Of a stretch of DNA of 64,000 nucleotides, positions 57,915 through 64,000 are shown one piece after another (the stretch's first letter is position 1; each line of letters begins with the position of its first letter). The notes under the pieces were generated by a model. That model was not told the DNA's origin and did not search any database. It worked only from the letters and a program-made list of their open reading frames with translations. This DNA comes from Caballeronia sp. GAFFF1 (GTDB taxonomy: Bacteria; Pseudomonadota; Gammaproteobacteria; Burkholderiales; Burkholderiaceae), in the NCBI RefSeq assembly GCF_023630705.1, contig NZ_JALQEM010000028.1, positions 186,001 through 250,000 of the forward strand. Reading direction: 5' to 3'. The position numbers were made by a program, and so were the translations under genes.

Positions 57915-58685
57915 ATGCACACCCTCACGAAGTGTCTCTTCGCCAGCGCCGCCGTCGCGCTGGGCCTCGCGTGTTCGCCCGCGCGCGCGGGCAATCCCGA
58001 TGCGCTCTGGCAAATCGTCCATGACCGCTGCGTACCCGCCGCCGACGGCGCGCGCATCGAGCAGCCTTGCGCCGAGGTGAACGTCGCAGGCGGCTATGCG
58101 GTGCTGAAAGACATTGTCGGCGTCGCGCAATATCTGTTGATTCCGACCGCACGGGTGAGCGGCATCGAAAGTCCGGCGCTGCTGGAACCGGACACGCCGA
58201 ACTACTGGCGCGATGCATGGAACGCGCGCCATTACGTCGACGACGCGCTGCGCCGCCGCTTGCCGCGCGACGAGATGTCGCTCGCGGTCAACTCGGCGAG
58301 CGGACGCACGCAGAACCAGTTGCATATTCATATCGACTGCCTCGCGGACGACGTGGCAGAGGCGCTGCGCGAAGCGGGGCCGGGCATCGGCACGCGATGG
58401 ACGCCGCTGCCCGGGCGCCTTCGCGGACACAGGTATCGCGCGTTGCGCATCGACGACGCGGACTTGTCGCGCACCGATCCGTTCAGGCTGCTCGCCGCGA
58501 CCGTCGCGCAGGAAGGCGGTCGCATGGGCGATCAGACGTTGCTGCTCGTCGGCGCCGAGCGCAGCGACGGCTCGCCCGCGTTCTTTCTGCTCAACGATCA
58601 CGTCGGTCCGGGCGATTTCGCGTCGTCGGAAGAATTGCAGGATCACACCTGTGCGCTGGCCGGACGCGCCATCGTCAAGCCGTGA
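57915..58685 (+). CDS. cdh: CDP-diacylglycerol diphosphatase
   Basis: HIT-like CDP-diglyceride hydrolase of 256 residues that splits CDP-diacylglycerol to CMP and phosphatidate at the membrane. An N-terminal signal or anchor (TLTKCLFASAAVALGLACSP ARA) is followed by ALWQIVHDRCVPA, YLLIPTARVSGIESPALL, and the H-x-H-x motif NQLHIHIDC. The ATG at 57915 gives the clean signal peptide; an in-frame TTG two codons earlier is less likely. Confidence 0.92.
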   Translation: MHTLTKCLFASAAVALGLACSPARAGNPDALWQIVHDRCVPAADGARIEQPCAEVNVAGGYAVLKDIVGVAQYLLIPTARVSGIESPALLEPDTPNYWRDAWNARHYVDDALRRRLPRDEMSLAVNSASGRTQNQLHIHIDCLADDVAEALREAGPGIGTRWTPLPGRLRGHRYRALRIDDADLSRTDPFRLLAATVAQEGGRMGDQTLLLVGAERSDGSPAFFLLNDHVGPGDFASSEELQDHTCALAGRAIVKP

Positions 58686-58713
58686 CCGCGCCGGATCGGT
58701 TCGAAGCCCGCGG

Positions 58714-59133
58714 TCACTCGCCGATCAGATGCAACACGAGTTCGCGGTGATGCGGCGCCGCCCGGTGCTCGAACACATAGATGCCCTGCCACGTGCCGAG
58801 CACCATGCGGCCGGCTTCGACCGGAATCGAAAGCTGGACGGTGGTGAGCGCGGTGCGCAGGTGCGCGGGCATGTCGTCGGGGCCTTCGGCGTCGTGGATG
58901 TAGCGGCCGGGCGCTTCCGGCGCGACCGATTCGAAATACCGTTCGAGGTCCGCGCGCACGTCTGGGTCGGCGTTTTCCTGAATCAGCAGCGACGCGGACG
59001 TATGACGGCAGAACACCGTCAGCAGGCCCGTGCGAATGTCCTGCAAGTCGATCCAGCGGTCGATGTCGCGCGTGACTTCGTGCAGGCCGCGCGAGCCGGT
59101 TGCGAGCGTCAGATGGTGGAGTGCCTGTTTCAT
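58714..59133 (-). CDS. YjbQ/UPF0047 family protein (secondary thiamine-phosphate synthase-like)
   Basis: Protein of 139 residues with the UPF0047 core: TGLLTVFCRHTSASLLIQEN, DPDVRADLERYF, and HLRTALTTVQLSIPVE followed by LGTWQGIYVFEHR. The histidine/glutamate surface typical of the family is kept. E. coli YjbQ has weak thiamine-phosphate synthase activity, but the real role is unsettled. It is convergent with cdh and divergent from the secreted protein gene at 59235. Confidence 0.92.
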   Translation of the reverse strand: MKQALHHLTLATGSRGLHEVTRDIDRWIDLQDIRTGLLTVFCRHTSASLLIQENADPDVRADLERYFESVAPEAPGRYIHDAEGPDDMPAHLRTALTTVQLSIPVEAGRMVLGTWQGIYVFEHRAAPHHRELVLHLIGE

Positions 59134-59234
59134 GTCGTTTTCGGTCCGAGGGAAAGTGCCCGTTCCAGTGTAACGGCTGGCTCGCGCGACGATGGTCTAT
59201 GCTTGGCGCGTGCCGTTCACACGATCGGACGATC

Positions 59235-59765
59235 ATGCGCACACATATTGCCGCCGCGTTGCTCGCCGCTTTGGTCGGACTACATGCGTTCGCCGTCCAC
59301 GCCGACGGCACGCTCGCCAACCGCGGCAACGACCCGTTTCTGCACGTATCGAACGCCATTCCCGATTGTCCCGCGCCGCGCGGCCCGTTCGAGACGGAAG
59401 CAGAATGGCTCGACGAAGCGCACTATCGCATCGAGCGCGGCAACAGTTGCTGGATCGCGGGCCGCTGCCGTCTGCCGAACAGTTACGACTACGACCGCGA
59501 GATTGCCGAAAGCGTCACGCGCCGTCTAAACGCGCTGAATGCATTGCTTCAATGGCGCGACAAGACGAGCCTGTGGCTCACGCTGCAGCGCCGCTTCGTC
59601 TACGTGGACGGCTGCGTGTCGCCGGATTTCGACCGCGCGCGCTTCGTGGCGGGCTTGAGCGAGACGGCGGACGTCGAGAAGATCATCGACCGCACGACGG
59701 TTCTTTCGCCTAAGCTGAAAGCGAGACCCTGCGCGACGCCGGCCTCGGCCGGCGATTGCCGATGA
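59235..59765 (+). CDS. Secreted protein, BON-like C-terminal region
   Basis: Exported protein of 176 residues. Signal peptide: HIAAALLAALVGLHAFAVHA|DG. The middle has paired cysteines (IPDCPAPRG; NSCWIAGRCRLP), and the C-terminal half (SVTRRLNALNALLQWRDKTS to RTTVLSP) reads like a BON-domain strand-helix pattern. It is not assigned to a named gene. Its stop codon is overlapped by the nfeD start (ATGATGA), so the two are coupled. Confidence 0.75.
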   Translation: MRTHIAAALLAALVGLHAFAVHADGTLANRGNDPFLHVSNAIPDCPAPRGPFETEAEWLDEAHYRIERGNSCWIAGRCRLPNSYDYDREIAESVTRRLNALNALLQWRDKTSLWLTLQRRFVYVDGCVSPDFDRARFVAGLSETADVEKIIDRTTVLSPKLKARPCATPASAGDCR

Positions 59766-61132
59766 TGAGAACGATACCCGCTGACCGGCTCCTGCCGTTC
59801 GTCCGACGCCTCTTGCTGCTGCTGGCGTTCGCTGTATTTCCGCTTCGCGCCGAAGCTGCTGCGCCCGTCGTCGTGATTCCGCTGACCGGCGCGGTCGGCC
59901 CGGCGAGCGCGGATTTCGTCGTGCGGTCTCTCGCCCGCGCCGCGGACGAACGCGCGCAACTCGCCGTCCTCCGGATCGACACGCCCGGCGGCCTCGACCT
60001 TTCCATGCGCGCCATCATTCAGGCGATCCTCGCTTCGCCGGTGCTGGTCGCGGCGTACATTGCGCCGAGCGGCGCGCGTGCGGCGAGCGCGGGCACGTAC
60101 ATCGTGTACGCCGCCCATATCGCCGCGATGGCGCCCGGCACGAATCTCGGCGCGGCCACGCCGATCCAGCTCGGCGCGGGTGGAGCGGAGCGCGCGGCGT
60201 CGGGCGCCTCGGAGGCGGCATCGACCGAAACGCGCAAGCAGGTCCACGACGCCGCCGCGTATATCCGCGGTCTCGCGCAACTGCGCGGGCGCAACGCGCA
60301 GTGGGCCGAACGCGCGGTGCGCGAAGCCGTCGCGCTCTCGGCCAACGAGGCGCTCGCGCAGAAGGTGATCGACCTCACCGCGACCGACATTCCCGACCTG
60401 CTCGCCAAACTCGACGGCCGCCGCGTGCGCACGGCGCAGGGCGAGCGCGTGCTGGCGACGCTTCAGGCGAGCGTCGTCGCGTTCCAGCCCGACTGGCGCA
60501 ACCGCTTTCTGGCGACGATCACCGACCCGAGCGTCGCGCTCATACTGATGATGATCGGCATGTACGGCCTCTTCTTCGAGTTCGCGAATCCCGGCTACGT
60601 GCTGCCGGGCGTCGCGGGCGCCATTTGTCTGCTCGTCGGCCTGTTCGCGCTGCAATTGCTGCCCGTGAGCTACGTGGGCCTCGGCTTGCTCGTGCTGGGC
60701 ATCGGCTGTCTCGTCGCGGAGGCGTTCTTGCCGACGTTCGGCACGCTCGGCATCGGCGGTATCGTCGCGTTCGCCATCGGCGCGCTGATGCTCGTGGATA
60801 CGGACGTGCCCGGCTTCGGCGTTCCGCCGGGACTCGTGGCGGCGCTCGCGCTGTTTTCAGCGGTGTTCGTGTTCGCGGTGTCGGGGCTCGCGTTGAAGGC
60901 GCGCGCGCGGCCCGTCGTCAGCGGCGGCGAGGCCATGCTCGGCAGCATCGGCGTGATGCTGGAGGGCGGCGAAGCCGTCGGCTGGGCGCGCGTGCAGGGC
61001 GAACGCTGGCGCGTGCAGCCGGCATCGCCCGCTGCGTTGCCCGGGCAGGGCGCGCGCGTGCGGGTGACCGCGCGCGACGGACTCACATTGACCGTCGAGC
61101 CGTTCGACGAATCACATCACAATGCAGCTTGA
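59762..61132 (+). CDS. nfeD: NfeD-family membrane-bound ClpP-class serine protease
   Basis: Long-form NfeD protein of 456 residues. A signal segment leads to a ClpP-class protease domain (about 30-220) with IDTPGGLDLSMRAIIQAI and the catalytic serine in ARAASAGTYIVYAA. Then come three or four TM helices (LILMMIGMYGLFFEFANPGY and others) and a C-terminal OB-fold NfeD domain (GEAMLGSIGVMLEGGEAVGW). In archaeal PH1510 the partner is the stomatin PH1511; here the slipin gene follows after 15 bp. The start overlaps the upstream stop. Confidence 0.93.
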   Translation: MMRTIPADRLLPFVRRLLLLLAFAVFPLRAEAAAPVVVIPLTGAVGPASADFVVRSLARAADERAQLAVLRIDTPGGLDLSMRAIIQAILASPVLVAAYIAPSGARAASAGTYIVYAAHIAAMAPGTNLGAATPIQLGAGGAERAASGASEAASTETRKQVHDAAAYIRGLAQLRGRNAQWAERAVREAVALSANEALAQKVIDLTATDIPDLLAKLDGRRVRTAQGERVLATLQASVVAFQPDWRNRFLATITDPSVALILMMIGMYGLFFEFANPGYVLPGVAGAICLLVGLFALQLLPVSYVGLGLLVLGIGCLVAEAFLPTFGTLGIGGIVAFAIGALMLVDTDVPGFGVPPGLVAALALFSAVFVFAVSGLALKARARPVVSGGEAMLGSIGVMLEGGEAVGWARVQGERWRVQPASPAALPGQGARVRVTARDGLTLTVEPFDESHHNAA

Positions 61133-61147
61133 ACGAGGCTAAAAAAC

Positions 61148-61918
61148 ATGGGGCTGACTTTCGGTTTCGGCGGCATCGTGCTCGCGCTCATTATTTTTCT
61201 GCTCGCGTCGGCGGTGCGCATTTTTCGCGAGTACGAGCGCGGTGTCGTGTTCATGCTCGGGCGCTTCTGGAAGGTGAAAGGGCCGGGGCTCGTGCTCATC
61301 ATTCCGGTCGTGCAGCAGGTCGTGCGCATGGATCTGCGCACGGTGGTCTTCGACGTGCCGCCGCAGGACGTCATCACGCGCGACAACGTCTCCGTCAAGG
61401 TGAACGCGGTCGTCTACTTTCGCGTGGTCGATCCGGAGAAAGCCGTGATTCAGGTCGCGCGCTATTTCGACGCGACGAGCCAGCTCTCGCAGACGACGCT
61501 GCGCGCGATTCTCGGCAAGCACGAACTCGACGAACTGCTGTCCGAGCGCGAGCGCCTGAACAGCGACATCCAGCGCGTGCTCGACGCGCAGACGGACGTG
61601 TGGGGCATCAAGGTATCGAACGTCGAGATCAAGGACGTCGACATCAACGAGACGATGATTCGCGCGATCGCTCGCCAGGCGGAAGCCGAGCGCGAGCGTC
61701 GCGCGAAGATCATTCATGCGGAAGGCGAATTGCAGGCATCGGAGAAGCTGTTGCAGGCCGCGCAGATGCTCGCCCAGGCGCCGCAGGCAATGCAACTGCG
61801 CTATCTGCAAACGCTGACGACGATTGCCGGCGACAAGAACTCGACGATCGTGTTTCCGGTGCCGGTCGATCTCGTCAGCGCGGTGATCGACCGGTTCACG
61901 AAGTCCTCGAATCCTTAG
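61148..61918 (+). CDS. Slipin/SPFH (stomatin-like) membrane protein
   Basis: Stomatin-family protein of 256 residues. An N-terminal membrane hairpin segment ([20 protein letters not shown]) is followed by the SPFH domain ([42 protein letters not shown]) and a coiled C-terminal part ([20 protein letters not shown]). It forms oligomeric membrane scaffolds and is the expected partner and substrate of the NfeD protease encoded just upstream. Its TAG stop overlaps the TAA stop of the convergent AhpD-like gene. Confidence 0.94.
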   Translation: MGLTFGFGGIVLALIIFLLASAVRIFREYERGVVFMLGRFWKVKGPGLVLIIPVVQQVVRMDLRTVVFDVPPQDVITRDNVSVKVNAVVYFRVVDPEKAVIQVARYFDATSQLSQTTLRAILGKHELDELLSERERLNSDIQRVLDAQTDVWGIKVSNVEIKDVDINETMIRAIARQAEAERERRAKIIHAEGELQASEKLLQAAQMLAQAPQAMQLRYLQTLTTIAGDKNSTIVFPVPVDLVSAVIDRFTKSSNP

Positions 61919-62451
61919 ACGAGCGCGGGAAAGTCGAGCGTCGTATCGTTCACGCGGTTGACGAGGTTCGTGAAGTTAATGGCGCTCATCGCGAAAAGCG
62001 CGTCGATGACTTGCGCCTCGCTATAGCCTGCTTCGCGCACATCGGCGAGCACGCGGGCGTCCACCGTGCCGCGCGAATCCGCCACCTGCCGCACGAAGCG
62101 CACGAGCGCATCGCGCTTCGCATTGCCGGTCGCGTCGCCCGCGCGGATCTGCTGCGTTTCGTCTTGCGTGAGCCCGACCATCTTGCCGACGACCGTATGC
62201 GCAGCGGCACAGTAGTCGCAACCCGCCAATTCGCTGACGGCGAGCTTGATGGCTTCGACATCCGCCTTGTCGAGACTGCTCTTCGCGAGCACGGCATCGT
62301 TGGATAGCGCCGCGCCGAGCGCCGCCGGGCTATGCGTGCCGATAGTCGCATACGCGTTCGGCACGCGGCCCGCGGCCTTCTTGATGGCGGTGAAGAGTTC
62401 CGCGGTCTTGCCGGTGGCTTCGTTGACGTTGACTTGGGAAAGACGTGACAT
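61915..62451 (-). CDS. AhpD-like / carboxymuconolactone decarboxylase family protein
   Basis: Small helical protein of 178 residues in the alkylhydroperoxidase core family. The redox motif is Cys78-x2-Cys81-x3-His85 ([11 protein letters not shown]), with a proton-relay glutamate in [10 protein letters not shown] peroxidase or reductase role is likely; the ring-cleavage decarboxylase role is not, because that branch lacks the CxxC. The N-terminal [20 protein letters not shown] is common for stress-linked AhpD paralogues. Confidence 0.9.
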   Translation of the reverse strand: MSRLSQVNVNEATGKTAELFTAIKKAAGRVPNAYATIGTHSPAALGAALSNDAVLAKSSLDKADVEAIKLAVSELAGCDYCAAAHTVVGKMVGLTQDETQQIRAGDATGNAKRDALVRFVRQVADSRGTVDARVLADVREAGYSEAQVIDALFAMSAINFTNLVNRVNDTTLDFPALV

Positions 62452-62565
62452 GGTGTGCTCCGGTTCGTTGGTGAGCCATCTGAATGGCGTGAGTCAACTG
62501 TAGGCCGGAGCAGGGCCGCCGTGAATGCGCGCGCGTCTCAACGAAACGCGCGATCGTCTCATCTT

Positions 62566-63894
62566 CTATTGCACCGTCTCGAGCACATCTCTCACCGTCG
62601 TGAAGATGCGGTCGATCTGGTCGTCTTCGATGATGAGCGGCGGCGAGAACGCGAGCGTATCGCCCGTATAGCGCACGAGCACGCCTGCCTCGAAGCACTT
62701 GACGAACGCTTCGTAGGCGCGCGCGCCGGGCGCGCCGTCGCGCGGTTCGAGCTCGATGCCCGCGACGAGCCCGAGATTGCGAATGTCCTTGACGTGCGGC
62801 GCGTCGCGCAGCGCATGCGCCGCGCTTTCGAACGTCGGAGACTTGGATGCCGCGCGGTCGAACAGCTTGTCACGCACGTAGAGGTCGAGCGTCGCGATGG
62901 CCGCGGCCGTCGCCGCCGGATGCGCCGAGTACGTGTAACCGTGAAAGAGTTCGATGGCGTTGGCCGCGCCCGCCTCGATGATTGTGTCGTGCACCTTGCG
63001 CTGCGCCGCGACCGCGCCCATCGGAATGGACGCGTTGTTGATCGCCTTGGCCATGGTGATGAGATCGGGCGTCACGCCGAAAAACTCGCTGGCCGTCGCC
63101 TTGCCGAGACGCCCGAAGCCGGTGATGACCTCATCGAAAATCAGCAGAATGCCGTGCTTCGTGCAGATTTCGCGCAGCTTCTGCAAGTAGCCCTGCGGCG
63201 GAATCAGCACGCCCGTGGAGCCCGCTACCGGCTCCACGATCACCGCCGCGATCGTCGATGCATCGTGCAGCGCGACGATGCGCTCCAGTTCGTCCGCGAG
63301 ATGCGCGCCCCACGCCGGCTGGCCCTTGGAGAACGCGTTGTGCGCGAGATCGTGCGTATGCGGAAGATGATCGACCGAGGGCAGCAGCGCGCCCGAGAAC
63401 GTCTTGCGGTTCGGCGCGATGCCGCCCACCGAAATGCCGCCGAAGCCCACGCCGTGATAGCCGCGCTCGCGCCCGATCAGCCGCGTGCGCTGGCCTTCGC
63501 CGCGCGCGCGATGGTAGGCGATGGCGATCTTGAGCGCCGTGTCGACCGACTCCGAGCCGGAGTTCGTGAAGAAGATCCGGTCGAGGCCGTCCGGCATCAA
63601 TTCGGCCACTTTCGTCGCGGCTTCGAACGCGAGCGGGTGAGCCATCTGGAACGTCGGCGCGAAATCCAGCGTGCCGAGCGCCTTCTGCACCGCCTCGACA
63701 ATTTCCTCGCGGCAATGACCGGCGTTCACGCACCACAGCCCCGCGCAGGCGTCGAGCACCTCGCGGCCATCGGTCGACCGGTAGTACATTCCCTTGGCGC
63801 TTTCCAGAAGCCGCGGCGCGGCCTTGAACTGGCGGTTCGCGGTGAAGGGCATCCAGAAAGACGACAGGTCGTCGATGACGGGGCGGGCGTTCAT
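62566..63894 (-). CDS. Omega-amino acid (beta-alanine) pyruvate aminotransferase, class III
   Basis: PLP aminotransferase of 442 residues. Class III marks: SGSESVDTALKIAIAYHR, the PLP Asp in LLIFDEVITGFGR, the Schiff-base lysine Lys283 (MAKAINNASIPMG), and the N-terminal SSFWMPFTANRQFK which is typical of BauA and omega-amino acid:pyruvate transaminases. It would convert beta-alanine or similar omega-amines to the semialdehyde with pyruvate as acceptor. The ATG at 63894 fits the family start. A divergent regulator is expected beyond the window edge. Confidence 0.9.
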   Translation of the reverse strand: MNARPVIDDLSSFWMPFTANRQFKAAPRLLESAKGMYYRSTDGREVLDACAGLWCVNAGHCREEIVEAVQKALGTLDFAPTFQMAHPLAFEAATKVAELMPDGLDRIFFTNSGSESVDTALKIAIAYHRARGEGQRTRLIGRERGYHGVGFGGISVGGIAPNRKTFSGALLPSVDHLPHTHDLAHNAFSKGQPAWGAHLADELERIVALHDASTIAAVIVEPVAGSTGVLIPPQGYLQKLREICTKHGILLIFDEVITGFGRLGKATASEFFGVTPDLITMAKAINNASIPMGAVAAQRKVHDTIIEAGAANAIELFHGYTYSAHPAATAAAIATLDLYVRDKLFDRAASKSPTFESAAHALRDAPHVKDIRNLGLVAGIELEPRDGAPGARAYEAFVKCFEAGVLVRYTGDTLAFSPPLIIEDDQIDRIFTTVRDVLETVQ

Positions 63895-63972
63895 GGCTTG
63901 GTCTCTCCTCGAAAGAACGGTCACTGTATGTCGACGCAATTTTGCGCGGCATAGACACTTGCTTCACCGCGC

Positions 63973-63989
63973 TGCCAACTGTGCTGGCA
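63973..63989. promoter_or_regulatory. Inverted repeat TGCCA-N7-TGGCA upstream of the aminotransferase
   Basis: Perfect 5-base arms with a 7-base centre, about 80 bp upstream of the aminotransferase start, near the window edge. It has the size of a regulator half-site pair; the regulator is unknown. Confidence 0.35.
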
Positions 63990-64000
63990 AAATGGGGCGA

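Overview
The window is GC-rich chromosomal DNA of a beta-proteobacterium, most likely family Burkholderiaceae (Paraburkholderia or Caballeronia type). This is inferred from codon use, the Gram-negative porin with a Burkholderia-type signal peptide, the DUF4148 protein, the TetR-controlled leucine (liu) cluster, pcaHG next to pcaQ, and the five-step hut pathway with HutF and HutG. I see no rRNA, tRNA, insertion sequence, prophage or CRISPR array.

Layout. 0-9 kb: end of an ArsR regulator and its Old Yellow Enzyme; the aspartate-alanine antiporter and aspartate 4-decarboxylase pair (aspT-aspD); a porin; an NTF2-like protein; an aspartoacylase-family hydrolase and a cationic amino-acid binding protein. 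9-18 kb: an MFS transporter, a ferritin-like protein, then leucine catabolism (TetR regulator, isovaleryl-CoA dehydrogenase, both methylcrotonyl-CoA carboxylase subunits) and an OmpA-type lipoprotein. 18-25 kb: an AI-2E-family permease, DUF2288, protocatechuate 3,4-dioxygenase pcaHG with divergent pcaQ, a lone receiver domain, PlsC and prolyl aminopeptidase. 24.6-25.4 kb: an array of degenerate repeats that resemble the 3' end of the adjacent EAL gene. 25.4-32 kb: a signalling island with an EAL phosphodiesterase, a FeeM-type N-acyl amino acid synthase-like protein in a lower-GC setting, and a large 8-TM PAS-GGDEF-EAL protein. 32-35 kb: hutU-hutI. 35-41 kb: small stress and hypothetical proteins, a DUF937-like/OmpA fusion, a YciI protein, a LysR regulator and a MscS-type channel. 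41.5-50.7 kb: a tightly coupled peptide-use operon (RpiR regulator, isoaspartyl peptidase, GsiABCD-type importer, P1 peptidase, M55 D-aminopeptidase). 50.7-52 kb: a small hypothetical, CrcB and a GNAT. 52-57 kb: hutH-hutC-hutD-hutF-hutG. 57-64 kb: DUF4148, CDP-diacylglycerol diphosphatase, YjbQ, a secreted protein, the NfeD/slipin pair, an AhpD-like protein and an omega-amino acid aminotransferase.

How the parts work together. The window is mostly nitrogen and carbon scavenging: histidine (hut), leucine (liu), aspartate (asp), peptides (gsi-like), protocatechuate (pca) and omega-amino acids. The two hut segments lie 17 kb apart, but both carry near-identical palindromes matching a HutC operator, so they probably remain one regulon. 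The clearest places for new biology are the FeeM-like gene between c-di-GMP genes, the repeat array grown from a gene end, the eight-gene peptide operon, and an unassigned protein with ferritin-like di-iron motifs.
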